From Perognathus longimembris pacificus (Eukaryota > Chordata > Mammalia > Rodentia > Heteromyidae): DNA of 64,000 nucleotides. Both the position numbers and the translations under genes were made by a program. Positions 10,931 through 23,074 of this stretch are shown here, in pieces (within the stretch, counting starts at the first letter, position 1; each line of letters starts with the position of its first letter). Location: assembly GCF_023159225.1 (NCBI RefSeq), contig NC_063167.1, positions 7,905,734 to 7,969,733 on the forward strand, given 5' to 3'. A model generated the notes under the pieces. That model was not told where the DNA came from, did not search any database, and worked only from the letters and a program-made list of their open reading frames with translations.

Positions 10931-12034
10931 CTAATTAGGGTTCATTTCTCTGTCTGTGTTGGGATCTTGATTATTTTCCCTGTATAGTACATCTTTAAGG
11001 ATTTTGTGTAAAGCTGGTTTGGTGGAGATATATTGTTTCAGTTTTTCCTTATTGTGGAAGACTTTTATTTGACCTTTGGCTATGAAGGAGAGTTTGGCTG
11101 GGTACAGAATTCTTGGTTGGTAGTTATTTTTATTTAGAGTTTGGTATACTTCATTCCAGGCTCTCCTTGCTTTCATGGTCTCTGCTAAGAAGTCTGGGGT
11201 AATTCTGATTGCTTTTCCTTTATATGTGATTGTTTTCTTTGCCCTAACAGCTTTGAGTATTTTTTCCTTGCACTCTGCTGAAGCTGTTTTGATCACAATG
11301 TGTCGGTGGGAAGTCCTATTCTGGTCTGGTCGATTTGGGGTTCTAAATGCTTCTTGTATCTGTATAGGCCTTTCCTTCTGGATGTTTGGGAAGTTCTCAG
11401 CTAATATTCTGTTAAATAGGTTGCCTATCCCATTAACCTCTTTCTCCAAGTTTTCCTCAATACCTATTATCCTTAAATTGGGCTTCCTGATAGTGTCTTG
11501 AATCTCCTGTAGTGATCTGTTTTGTTGCTTGGACTGGATTTGTATTGATTTTTGATCTTTCTCCATAGAATCTAAGGAATCTTCAGCTCCTGAGATTCAA
11601 TCCTCTGCTTCAGTTAGTCGGGACTGTAGGCTAGCTACTTGATTTTGAATCTGTTTCCTGATGATTTCCATGTCATTTCTTAGGTCCTGTATGGACTTCT
11701 TTACTTCATTAACTTCATTACTTTGGTTTTGAGTGTTGTCTCTCAAATCTTTAAGCTGGGTAGCTATCTTTTCATTTGACTCTTGAAGCTCATTTATCTT
11801 TCTATTTGTGGATGCCATGAAATTCTCCATTAATTTTTGCTTTGCCTCCTCACGCTCTAACATAATTGACTGAAGAGATTCAAACTTTTCATTTATCATG
11901 TTTATCAGTAAACTTTGTAGAGCATTTTGGGGGTTTTCTTCTATGTTTTTGATTGACTGCTCTGCTTCCTGCTTGTTTTGAGTGGGGGATAAGACTTCAT
12001 TGTTTGCCATCTTTCTTGTGTTTCTTCTGCCCAT
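10931..12034 (-). pseudogene. L1 ORF1 (RNA-binding chaperone), one in-frame stop
   Basis: ORF1p is the trimeric RNA-binding protein needed for L1 retrotransposition. Translation starts MGRRNTRKMANN and continues through a coiled-coil region (about 11597-11900), then an RRM/CTD region with LRIIGIEE and AKLSFIAKG. The frame is interrupted once, by TGA at 11597-11599 in the coiled coil. A CGA arginine codon would need only a C-to-T change at a CpG to give this TGA. The rest is open to the TAA before 10931, about 367 codons in all. As it stands this copy would make only a truncated ORF1p. Confidence 0.9.
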
Positions 12035-14058
12035 TTGAATTGGGAATGCCAGTCTACCAGCACCTGTGAGCACCGTTTAAGACCCAAAGCAGCCCTTACC
12101 AAGCACTGTTGTGTAGATCTTACAATTTCACAATTATATACAGATAACTTGTATACCTGTCTATAAAGTCAGATTTGGTGTTCCTAAAGAATACAATTTC
12201 AATATAACAACCGTTCCTGGGCCCTGTATTCAGTAGTTACTTATTTACTGTTACAACCCTATACGTAATTCTTGTTTTTATATTAAGTTCTTTTAGGACT
12301 GGCTTTCTCTATGAACCCCTTTGATTAACTCGTATTAAGCTGGGATACCCTCTATCCAATAACCAGGAGTCAATGGAACCTGGAGGTCCAGGCAGTAAGT
12401 CAGGAGGGTAAGTTGGAGGTAGTAAAGAGAATAGAGTAAAATGTATTGGGGGGGGGGGGGTGGTGATTTTGGTTTAGTTTCAGTGACGTGGAAATGTGGA
12501 GAAGAGTAGAATCAGTAGAAAGAACAATGTTAAAATGACAGACACTGGAGAGTTAGCAGAAAAGGGTGGAGGTGTTATTTATAGGAAAGTAACTTTTAAA
12601 GGAAGAGGACACGACAAGAGAAATACAGTAAAAATACTGGAAGACAGATACACAAAACAGAGAAAAATTATTTAAAAAGGAAGAATAAGTAAATAAAAAG
12701 GAAAATAACAGAAAAGGAACAACCCAAACAAATAAACAAACACAAAAAAAACTTGATAAAACAAACCGGTAAAAATGGAAAACAAACAAACAAAAAACAA
12801 ACAAACCAAAACAAACAAACAAACAAACAACCAATGATGTTTCAGATGTGAAAAAATTAAACAGAAAATTAAAAAAAAAAGTTTAAAAAAATGTTTGAAA
12901 AGAAAAAGAAAAAGAAAGAAAAAAAAAAAAGGAGTCCTCCTTGCTTGGGTGGTCTTTCCCCAGTCTCTGGTTTCCCTGCAATGGACTGCAGTCTATTTTC
13001 CTGATTGGCTGGTTTGACTTGATTTCAGTTGGCAAGGGGTGGGTCTGTTCTGACCCTTCTCCCCTGTTGGTGCAATCGTGGGTCTCTGAGGTTCGCACAG
13101 CTTGCAGGCAGGCCTTGGGCATCCTCTGTCGATGGGGACATGAGCAGTCTCAGGAACTGTGGCTCCTCTGTCTGCTGTGGGGCCGCTGCCTTTGATGCCT
13201 GGTCTTGACTAGGCTGTGAACTCAGCAGGGCGGGGCACCTCTGGCCTGTTTTGCTCCGCTGAGAGTTGCTTGCCTGAGGGAGGCGGCCTCCTTGGCATAG
13301 GTGGGTATGGAATGCAGCTCCGTTTTGGGCTGGGAATTAGCTTCCTCTGTGACGGGACCATTTAGCTGTCCCAGGAACTGTTTGTTCCTCTCTCTGGTGT
13401 TTCCGTGCCCCTGGTAGCTGCTCGCAGCTTTTGCTTTAAGTTTAGAAGTTCCGGCGGGCAGGGTGGGGCATCTCTGGCTAAGCCCCGGACTCGCCTCCCG
13501 CCAGGGCAGGGGGCGTTCTTCTGGGCGGAGCTGGTTCTCACTGATTCCGCCCCTCCTGCCCTTTTCAAAGATGGCTTTTTTGACCTCGCTTTCCCCAGGC
13601 CCACTTCTGTTCCAGTCTGGTCTGACCCTATGCCAGTGGCAAAGATGGCGCTTTGCTCTGGCAGTGGGGACAGGGATGCCTTCCAGAAGCTGGACTGTGG
13701 GTACAAGTGAGAGTAACTTTTGTGGGGTACTCACGCTGTCTCTGCGATGTCAGGTCCTCCGTGCTCAGCTGCAGTCTGGAGTATTTAACGCTTTAGCTGT
13801 GCGGAGTGCGGGGGTAGGGCCGTGCCGGGCACTGTGCCGGAGCCGGCACTAGCGCGGCGGTGGGACACCGCCCGGAGCTCAAATCTGTGTTTTCAGACCA
13901 GCAAAGTCGATTTTTCCTTCCTGTTCAGAATCCCTGTACTGTTAGAACTTACTTTGGCTGTCTTTCTAGGAGTAACAGTTTCTATGGGGTGAGAAAACTA
14001 CGATATCAGAAGGAGCTCTGCAAGGGCTCTGCCTCTCCTCCGCCGTCGTCCTCGGGAA
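12035..14058 (-). promoter_or_regulatory. L1 5' UTR / internal promoter region
   Basis: It lies between ORF1 and the 5' end. The outer part (about 12950-14050) is GC- and CpG-rich, as expected of an internal promoter. The part next to ORF1 contains a G12 run at 12452-12463 (plus strand) and, at 12560-12935, a long A-rich low-complexity stretch, i.e. T-rich in L1 sense. Both strands of the CpG-rich part have sizeable open frames (minus 13222-13734, plus 13463-13852), but no recognised protein family. Confidence 0.75.
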
Positions 14059-14059
14059 C

Positions 14060-14229
<170 letters not shown>

Positions 14230-14418
14230 TGCCAGTCCTGGGCCTTGAACTTAGGGCCTCAGCACTGTCCCTGGTTTCCTTTTGCTCAAGGCTAGCACTG
14301 CCACCTGAGCCACAGCGCCACTTCTGGATTTTTCTATATATGTGGTGCTGAGGAATCAAACAAAGGGCTTCACGTATAGGAGGCAAGCACTCAACCACTA
14401 GGCCATATTCCCAGCCCC
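14230..14418 (-). repeat. IDL-Geo-type SINE
   Basis: Minus-strand element from gccagtcctgggccttgaac to ccatattcccagcccc, with an expanded simple-repeat tail on its left. Confidence 0.85.
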
Positions 14419-14565
14419 GGGTTGTTCCTCTGAGGGTTTATCTCTTAGAAGTTTCATTGTTTTGAGCTTGAAGTATATGTTGGATATTAGGCTCTTGTCT
14501 GATATATAGCTGGCAAAAGTCTCCCATTCTGTGAGCTTTCTGTTTAGCTTCTTAGCTAAGCCACC
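14419..14565 (-). mobile_element. Old L1, right part
   Basis: The sequence ggctcttgtctgatatatagctggcaaaagtctcccattctgtgagctttctg matches minus-strand L1 ORF2 at 7735-7800. It continues the old L1 that ends at about 6360. Confidence 0.7.
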
Positions 14566-15355
14566 AGCACAACCATGTTTATTGAAGCATTATTTACCTT
14601 AGTCAGGATATGGAATCAGTCAAAATGCCCCTCAATGGATGAATGCACCAAGGACATACTGTAAATATGCACAATGGAATTCTAATCATCCATCAGAAAG
14701 AATGATATTGTATTATTTGTAAAGAAATGGAAAGACTTGGAAAAAATTACATTAAGTGAACTAAGCTGGACCTAGAGAAACACAAATTGCATAGTTTCTC
14801 TCATGTATGGGAGCTATAATGTGCCTATACATCTATAAGTAAACACACTGGGTGGTACACACATGGGTATAAATGAATTAATGGAATCATGGTAGATTCT
14901 CTGGAAAGCACAAATAGTATATAATTCTTTAGAAAGACTAAGTGAAAGCCCAACAAAATAAATGCAAGGAAATGGATTCTTGCAAGGAAGGCAAAGGAAA
15001 AGGAGTAGAAGAATGACAGGGGAAGGGAGTAGATGCAAAGAAGAACATGTATGTACCACAGAATTGAGAAAAATAAGGGAAATAGTGAGTCCAAGGTGGG
15101 TGGAAATGTTGAATGGATGACACAGATCAAGATGCATTGAATACATAAATTGCATTGTTAAATGGTAAAAAAAAAAAAGCAGTACATAACCTAACAACTA
15201 AGAAAAGTGAGGAGAAGGGTGTGTTGGGAGGTTTAGGTGAGGATGTTGAAAGGGGTGACATTGGTCAAGAGGAACTGTATTCACAGCCTACTTTGTTGAA
15301 TGCTAACTCCTTTGTACAACTACTTAACAATAATAAAATATTGAAAAAAGATTTG
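14566..15355 (+). mobile_element. Old L1 3' fragment
   Basis: It starts ccaccagcacaaccatgtttattgaagcattattta, which matches plus-sense L1 3' sequence (compare 46207). It runs through a degraded 3' UTR to an A-rich end near 15350. Orientation is opposite to the adjoining old L1. Confidence 0.7.
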
Positions 15356-15364
15356 GTCTGGCAG

Positions 15365-17451
15365 TTTCTCTGAACATCTACAGGAAAACCCCCACATAAG
15401 TAAGTAGCACATAATATGTTCTCAAAAGAAGGGAAAGCAGGGATTCATACAAATACTAATTCATCAGTGTCCGTAGATGCATACTCCCAATACCCAAAAG
15501 TAGGGTATACAACCCTCCATCAGCACATAAATGGATAAAAAATTTGCGTTCAAGCATACCTGAAAATAGTACTCAGCCACAGAAAGCAAGGAGCAGAAAT
15601 GAAGCAAATCTTGGTGACATGTGACTTCCAGAGGTATGGCATGTATCCATACCAAAAAGAAGATGAGTCTTCTGTCTGGGGGATGGGACTCCTCTTTTTC
15701 CCTTTCCTTCTTTTGCTCTGGTCACTCTCACCTGAGAGTTTAGGTGCCCAGTGAGAGTATCCTCTGAAGAAGAATATAGTAGGTATTTTAAGAAAGGTTG
15801 ACTTTCACCCTCATTTGGTAGCATAGGGATGGACTATCCCTATGTCATCCTAGATGACTGTAGACCAGTGAGAGGGGTCTGACACAAGAGAATACATTGC
15901 AAATTTAGCCATGGGCATAAACCCAGACCTGTTTAAATCAGGATCATGGGAAAATGTCCATTATTGTAGAAATAATTGAAGGGCCATTCTGGAGTGAATT
16001 GTAGATTACATAGTACTGTGGTGCTACTGAGTATAATCCCGACATTCCTTTGATGATTCACAAGGACAAATCGTGATATGAGGAACAAAGGTAGTGCAAA
16101 ATTTAGAGAATATGTTTTAAACTTACACAAAGCCTGATAGTTTCTTTGTGCAGTTAATTCAATTCAGATAAAGATAGTTTTAGGAATACACAGCAGTATA
16201 GTAAATAAAAAGAAAAGAAAAGATGACTGATACAAGGTTTGGGTTAGCTCTTCCCTCCATACACTGGGCTTGAAGAATATAGAGGGAAAGCCATGTAGGT
16301 TAAATTCATTCTCAAGTATCTCTTCACTGTTGAGGTGATAGTTCTACCTACAGGTGTTCAGCACATTGTTTAAATATCTACCTGTCAACTTAGTAAGTAC
16401 CAGCCAGGCACATAACAAATTGGATTGGTTTAAGATGTCATTTGCATGTATCAGAAACAAAAGAGGCCTTGAAGTCGATGGAGGGAAGCAGGAACGGAGT
16501 TCACAGATTCTGGTTCCTGTTCCACGAATCACTAGTTAATGGTATACAGTGTAGGGAAAAGGAAGTGAGAGAAACTTAAAATCTCCCTTCTCCAATGGTC
16601 CACTTCTAAACTTGGTGGTTGCAAGATGGACACACAGTGTGTCCAAAAGAAGTTCTTGTAATTCAGGTTCTCCATGTCATGGAGAAGATTATTCCAGTGT
16701 CCTGCAACTTACCCCCACCAGCCTGCCAGGATGAATGAACTTCCAATATTGGAGTTGATTTCTACAAGGGCCTTGGAGGCAATGGAAATCCTTTGAAGAG
16801 AGAGCACAGAAATATGCACGTACAACTGCACTGATATCTTGTGTGAATTTTCTAAGTGTATCATATTTGGCCCAGAGGCTGTTTGACGATGGAGCAGCTG
16901 GTAAAGTCACTCAGCCTGAGGAGGAGATTTAGAATGGCAGAAGGATGAAATGGGTAGTGACTAGAAGGTGATGCCTAAGAGATGCTGAACCTCGTGAGAT
17001 TTCTCTCCTCTCCTTTCATGTTATCTCGTCCTCTCTCATCTACTCTATACTTCTAGCCTCTCTTTCCTTTTCTTCCCTACATTTTTCCTGGTTGAATGCA
17101 TCTTTACTTGGACCTCAATCTTCACTTCGCCATCCATACTGGCTAGTGGTGGCATCAGCAGTTTTGGTTGCCTCTTTGGTCATTACTAGTTTGCTGCAAA
17201 CCAAACCAAGAGCTTGTCATTGTACTAACCTGTGCGGATTTATTGAGCTCTGGAGAACAATGCTCACCACTCTGACTGGTCAGGTTCCTCACATCCACAC
17301 AAGGAAATTGGAGATAAGCATCTTTAGATGTTAGACACATTTAGAGGATTTGGTCAGGTGTGGTCATCTCAAGGAAACAAAAGAACACAGTTCAGATGAC
17401 CTCTGTGAACCCCTGGCACAATCGGTGCTGTGTTTTCTTTTTCTTCCATAG
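15365..17451. other. Intergenic or ancestral intron 3 of the AADACL4-like pseudogene
   Basis: No exon was recognised here. About 16700-17451 shows patchy similarity to 41360-41740 (intron 3 of the intact gene), for example the run around TTAGACACATTT-GAGGATTT and the polypyrimidine tract. The remainder has no recognisable repeat. Confidence 0.5.
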
Positions 17452-18218
17452 GTACCAAAAGCCATTCCCTGTCACTTCCCAGGATTGCCAGAATGCCTCC
17501 ATTCACTTCCTAAGAAGGGTGAAAATCCACAGAGTAGACCCCTCCCCTGTTGTGCTCTGTGGGGTCAGCATAGGAGGTGACGCTGTGGCCAATGTCACCC
17601 AGGCAGTGGTGGGCAGAAAAGACCTTCCCTGGATAAAGGCTCAAGTTCTGACTTAACCAATTCTCCAGATCATCAATGTACAGTTACCATCAATCCAGCA
17701 GATTCCAAATGTCCTCTTCCTTAATAGAGACTTAATGATGGTTTGAGTGAGTAAATATCTCACCAATGACTTGCCACGGGAAGATGCCATGTTACAAGGA
17801 TCTTGTATTCCTGTTGATGCCTGGGACAAATGCAGGAAGTGGCTGAGATCGAATCAACTTCCTGAAAGAATCAGAAATAAAAACAATTGACAATCTGAAG
17901 ATTTCCTGGAACTTTCAGCGAGGCTGCATATCTGGAAACCAAACACATTTTAATGTAGAAAACTCTCCCCTTATAGCAGACCATGGGATTTTTGCTCGGC
18001 TCTCTGAAGACTTCCTGGTGACTTGTAATGAGAATGTTTTTCGTGATGATGCCCTACTCTACTGGAAGCATCTGGAAGAACATGGGATCCCCAGGATCTG
18101 CTACCATTTAGAAGCCAGCTTTCATGGATGCTTAATTTTATTTGATAAGAAATCTTTTTCTTTCCCCTGCTGCTCCAATACTATGAATGCTGTGGTTAGT
18201 TACATAAAGCGCATATGA
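17452..18218 (+). pseudogene. AADACL4-like last-exon pseudogene
   Basis: This is a degraded copy of the AADACL4 catalytic exon, with a retained acceptor (TTCCATAG at 17451) and a recognisable C terminus ending in a TGA at 18216-18218. The first segment reads YQKPFPVTSQDCQNASIHF and the elbow has become CGVSIGG: the Ser is kept, but Val replaces the acidic residue before it. A stop follows at 17654-17656, with further stops and frame disruptions after it. The later segment near 18020-18218 has Asn where the catalytic Asp is expected (NENVFRDD) and keeps the FHG histidine motif. I found no exons 1-3 upstream. Homology to the intact gene extends into the preceding intron and past the stop, so this is a segmental-duplication relic, not a processed copy. 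Confidence 0.9.
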
Positions 18219-18330
18219 AGGTTGGTGATGTGGCTGAGTGGTAGAGCATTTGTCTAGCATACCTAACGACCTGGATTGAATTTTCAGCACTACACAAAGC
18301 CAGATCAACGAAACACAACTTTCAATAAAA
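18219..18330 (+). repeat. Old ID-type SINE just after the pseudogene stop
   Basis: An ID-like tRNA-derived monomer is visible (tggctgagtggtagagc A-box region, gattgaatttt B-box region). A more decayed counterpart sits at the same place after the stop of the intact gene (about 42535-42600). The insertion therefore predates duplication of the two AADACL4-like loci. Confidence 0.6.
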
Positions 18331-18835
18331 GCAATGCACAAACAAAAAGAAACAGTGTATGATACCATAGGATCCTGAATGAAACAGAATGCTTGTCTAC
18401 CTGCATCCTGAAGGAAATCCATTGGCTTATTTCTCTCCAATATCAATAATGTCCAGTGGTGTGCCTGGCAACATTCTCAATCACTCGCATTCATAGACTG
18501 AACATGAAAGGAAAAAAATACCTTGAACATTTTCTTCAAGTTTGCCTGTGTTCAGAATAAATGCCACTACTTGCTGGTTGGAGGAACCATACTCATAAAG
18601 AGAAATGATTGGAACTGCTGCCCCAAACCCTCAGAAGAGACATCACTTTATTCTTGAGTGATGGTCCAATTTACTTTGTCAGTGGTGGCTTGAGGAATTC
18701 ATTTTCAGAGACGCTTTCATGATCTAGCTGTATTTTGGGCTGGCCTACAAGATGTTCTCAGAAGGGTTTTGTAAGAAAGAGACAGAAAGAGGTAGAGGGG
18801 AGGAATGGAAGCAAAGATGGTCTCTGTAAGGCTCT
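18331..18835. other. Sequence downstream of the pseudogene, no recognisable feature
   Basis: No gene or clear repeat was recognised. Confidence 0.5.
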
Positions 18836-19620
18836 GTAAAGGAATGTGAGGAAAAAGGAATTAGATTGCACTGTTGGTGGGACTGTAACTAGTACAACCA
18901 CTTGGAATGGCTGTTCGGTGGTTCCTCAAGAAATTAAACATAGAACTTCCTTATGACCCAGTCATCCCACTGTTGGGTATCTACCCAGAACATTACAAGC
19001 CAGGATTCAATAAAGACACTTACACATTCATGTTCATTGCTTTATTATTCACTGTAGCCAAGTTATGAAAACAGCCTATATGCACTATAACAGAGGAGTG
19101 GATCAAAAACTATGGTATATATACACAATGGAACTTTACTCACCCATTAGAAAGAATAAGGTTATGTCATTTACAGGGAAATGGATGAACCTAGAACAAA
19201 TCATGGTAGGTGAGGTAAGCTGAGCTCAGGGAGACAAATAGAGCATGTTTTCTCTCATATATGAAAGATAGAGCCAAAATATAACTGTACATGAGAACCT
19301 ATACAGAACTCTAGGAGGATACCCTTATGGAAGAAAACCAAAGGCTTCACGCCTCTGAACATTTATCAAAGGAATTCCAGGAAATGGAAATATGGGTTAT
19401 TTTGTTGTTGTTGGTATTAGTTTTTGCTTTGGGGATTTTTTTTGGTCATTTTAGGGGGGTCAAGGGGAGGACCGTAGAAAAAGGGAGGAAAAATGAATGA
19501 GTAGGTACAGGAGGGAGAAACTAAGGGAAAACAAAGGAAAGGATGACATTCCAAAAAAGAAACATGCTCATTACAAGACTGATGAAGAGCCCAAGTGAAG
19601 ACTTTTCTTCCAATGAAAAA
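18836..19620 (+). mobile_element. Old L1 3' fragment
   Basis: Plus-sense L1 ORF2 C terminus and 3' UTR (cactgttggtgggactgtaactagtacaacc..., gacccagtcatcccactgttgggtatctaccc), with many disruptions. Confidence 0.8.
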
Positions 19621-20918
19621 CTGGAGGTCTTCGATTCAAATAAATATAGACTGAAGTAAATCTGGCACTAGGATTTCTAGCACATAGCAAAGGTGACAGA
19701 TTCTTATCACAAACCTACTTCATGCTTTTCTTTTATGTGCTTTCTGCCTGGCAAGTGACCCTAGAGTTTAATCAGAGCTGATTTAATGACCACTCTACTG
19801 GCCATTGCCAGCCTTGAACAAATCCTTAGCACAGTTTTGGTTTCAGATACTCAGTCCCCTGTCAAAACATAGTCTTAAAAAATGAAAAGTTTACCCATGT
19901 GATTGTCAGCTGGAAGACGTCCTGCAGAATCCAAAATGTCACTGGATAACTGAAGACAGGAGAAATTTTCATGGTGAAGAATTGCACTGCAAAAACCCAT
20001 GTGTTGAGCCCCAGGCCACCCAAGAGTGAGAAGAGTCATTACCATAGTAATCGTGGTGCTCTTGGCAGCTTACGAAGGCAGCAGTGAACTCTCTGGTCCA
20101 TTGACTGTGGCACATTATATATTGCTGAGTGTCAACTGTCTCCCACAGCCAGATGTTTTGAGACCTATAAACATCTAAAGTGAGGGTGCCTGGCTCTGAT
20201 TCTTACCTGGACAGGCTCTGGCAGTATGGTACCTTTCTCTGGGAATAAAGCTGAGCTGCGTCACATCACCTTGGCATTAGGAGATAGATGTCCAGTAAGA
20301 AAGTAGATCTGAACAATGGTGAGGCATGGAACACTGAGAAACTTGCAAAGCACATCCAGTGATCTGTCACTCCTGTGTTGTGAAACCAGAAGTTAGAAAG
20401 ATCATCTTTGTGCTTTGTGAGACCAGATGAGGAAGACCACAGTGGGTTTGTGGGAGAAGCATGCACATTCCAATCTCTACTGTCCAATCTCTATTCACTA
20501 GCCTGATTTGTTCAGTATCAAAATCACCTTAACAATTACTCTGTTTACTAAATGTCTTTTATTTTCTCTCATATCTTGCTAAGATATGAGATTGGATTCT
20601 TCTATGGGATTGATGATGTAAAATACATTGCCTTGTCCAGGGGAAACCAGTTTGAGGAAATTGTAAATTACTGATTTCTCAGCCTACTTTTCACATTCCA
20701 ATCAAATGATAGAGCCCACTCCCTCAGGCATTTCTTTCCTAGGGTTCTCCTATGCCAAACCACTCTTGAAGGCCACAAATACCCCAGAGGCAAGCTCTGA
20801 ACAAGCAGGGAAAGTTCTTTGCTTCATGGTTGCCAAAATTACTCCAACCAACCTATCTTGAATCTGGGGACCCAGTCTTGTTCCTGTGACACCATAATAA
20901 ACATCTATCTTAAAGTGG

Positions 20919-20920
<2 letters not shown>

Positions 20921-20951
<31 letters not shown>
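20921..20951. repeat. (GT)n microsatellite
   Basis: Pure GT tract followed by gcacgtgtgcgcgc. Confidence 0.95.
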
Positions 20952-20952
<1 letters not shown>

Positions 20953-20957
20953 ACGTG

Positions 20958-21110
20958 TGCGCGCACCAGTTATGGGGCTTGAACTCAGTGTCTGGGCACT
21001 GCCCTTAAGCATTTTTACCTATGACTAGCATTCTACTATCTGATCCACCACTCCACTTATGAGTCTTTAGGTAGTTAACTGGAGATCAGAGTCAGTGGAC
21101 TTTTTGTCTC
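20958..21110 (-). repeat. Old SINE remnant shared with duplicate A
   Basis: The run tggggcttgaactcagtgtctgggcactg is a decayed minus-strand SINE at the position matching 4885. It is preceded by a (GT)n expansion that duplicate A does not have. Confidence 0.55.
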
Positions 21111-21129
21111 TAATGCTATATATGTGCTT

Positions 21130-21259
21130 TCCTCTTTATCATGTTTTCTTTTTTTTTTTCCCATTGTCTTTCCTTTATTGTCAAAGTGAAGTACGCTTTC
21201 ACAGTTTTACAGTTTCATATGTAAGACAGTGAGTTCATTTCTTGTTCAACTTGTTTTCT
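21130..21259 (-). mobile_element. Old L1 3'-end remnant left of the young L1
   Basis: The sequence ttgtcaaagtgaagtacgctttcacagttttacagtttcat resembles minus-sense L1 terminal sequence. It includes the left copy of the 16-bp duplication. Confidence 0.5.
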
Positions 21260-21778
21260 TTCTTTTTTTTTTCAAATTTTTATTCAAACTGGTGTACAGA
21301 GAGGTTACAGTTTCATACGTTAGGCATTGGATACATTTCTTGTACTGTTTGTTACCTTGTCCCTCATACCCCCTCCCTCCTCCCACTTTCCCTTTCCCCC
21401 CCTGAGGTGTTCAGTTCACTTACACCAAACAGTTTTGCAAGTATTGCTTTTGTAGTTGGTTGTCTTTTTTTACCCCGTGTCTCTCAATTTTGGTATTCCC
21501 TTTCAATTTCCTACTTCTAATACCAGTATACACGGTTTCCAATATACTCAGATAAGATTACAGAGATAGTGTAGGTACAACCACAGGAAGGTGATACAAG
21601 AACATCATCAATAATAGAAGCTACAGATACAGATGGGATGTTGAAAGTAGTTACAACTGTGATATAACAATTGTCTCCATAACATGGAGTTCATTTCACT
21701 TAGCATCATCTTAGGTGTTCATAAGGGTATAGCTATTGGGCTCTTGTGATGCTCTGCTATGAGTTGCCTAAACCTGTA

Positions 21779-22600
21779 CTACTTATTCCCAATAAGGGAG
21801 ACCATAGAGTCCATGCTTCTTTGGGTCTGGCTCAATTCACTTAGTATAACATTTTCCAAGTCCTTCCATTTCCTTACAAATGGGTCAATGTCATTCTTTC
21901 TGATAGAGGCATAAAATTCCATTGTGTATATGTACCACATTTTCCTGATCCATTCGTCTACTGACAGGCATCTGGGTTGGTTCCAGATTCTCGCTATGAC
22001 AAATTGTGCTGCGATGAACATTGTTGTGCTGGTGGCATTACTGTGATTTTGTTTGTGGTCTTTTGGATAGATACCCAAAAGTGGGGCTGCTGGGTCATAG
22101 GGGAGTTCTATATTGAGCCTACTGAGGAATCTCCATACTGCTTGCCAGAGTGGCTGAACCAGTTTACATTCCCACCAACAATGAAGTAGGGTTCCCTTTT
22201 GGCCACATCCCCTCCAACAATTGTTATTGTTAGTTTTCTTGATATATGACATTCTTACTGGGGTGAGATGGAATCTCAATGTTGTTTTGATTTGCATTTC
22301 TTTTATGGCCAGTGATTTAGAGCACTTTTTCATATGTCTGTTGGCCATTCTCATTTCCTTATCAGAGAAGTCTCTTTGTAAGTCTTTAGCCCACTTTTTG
22401 AGGGGACTATTGGTTCTTTGCGGTTTTGTTTTGGAGGAAGGTAATTTTTTTAGTTCTGCATATATTTTAGAGATGAGTCCTTTGTCTGTTGAATGGCCGG
22501 TAAAGATCTTCTCCCAGTCTGTGGGCTTTCTGTTTATCTTGCGAGCTATGTCCTTTGCCGTGCAGAAGCTCTGCAGTTTGATGCAGTCCCATTTGTCCAA
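21779..22600 (-). pseudogene. L1 ORF2 C-terminal fragment
   Basis: An open 273-residue piece covers the end of ORF2, including the Cys-rich [13 protein letters not shown] segment, and ends SLIGNK. It is part of the truncated L1 and has no promoter or independent function. Confidence 0.88.
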
Positions 22601-23074
22601 CCTTTCTTTGATTTGTAGCCTTTCTGGGTCATTGTTAAGGAAGTTCCATCCTGCGCCAAGGAGCCCAAGTGTTTCTCATACTCCTTCCTTTAGTGTTTTC
22701 AGGGTGTCTGTTTTGATTTCAAGGTCTTTAATCCATTTGGAATTGATTTTGGTGCAGGGTGATATATAAGGATCTAGTTTTAGTTTGTTGCATGTGTTGA
22801 GTCAGTTTTGCCAGCACCATTTGTTAAAGAGGCTATCTTTCTTCCAAACTATTGTTTTAGCTCCTTTATCAAAGATTAAGTAGGCGTAGTTCTGTGGGTT
22901 CATTTCCGGGTCTTCAATTCTGTTCCATTGGTCTTCAGGCCTGTTCTGGTGCCAATACCAAGCTGTTTTTATTACTATAGCTTTATAATACAGCTTGATG
23001 TTGGGAATTGTAATTCCTCCAGCACTGTTCTTTCTGCTTAGGAGTGTTTTTGCTATTCTAGGTCTTTTATTGTT

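Larger units (their letters stand above)
6520..14058 (-). mobile_element. Full-length L1 retrotransposon, nearly intact
   Basis: About 7.5 kb on the minus strand, in this order: CpG-rich 5' UTR (about 14058-12035), ORF1 (12034-10931), ORF2 (10884-7035), 3' UTR with a G-rich polypurine tract (complement at 6617-6662), and a poly-A tail (complement of the T run at 6518-6528). Only two coding lesions are visible: one stop in ORF1 and one frameshift in ORF2. It is nested in an older L1 and abuts the T-rich tail of a SINE. The exact 5' end is unclear because the flanking microsatellite obscures any target duplication. Confidence 0.93.
19700..21120 (+). repeat. Segmental duplicate A'
   Basis: Counterpart of 2870-5110, shorter because it lacks the inverted-repeat arm and the SINE. 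It starts about 1.5 kb after the pseudogene stop, so the unit is a downstream intergenic segment. No coding exon is recognised in either copy. Confidence 0.8.
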
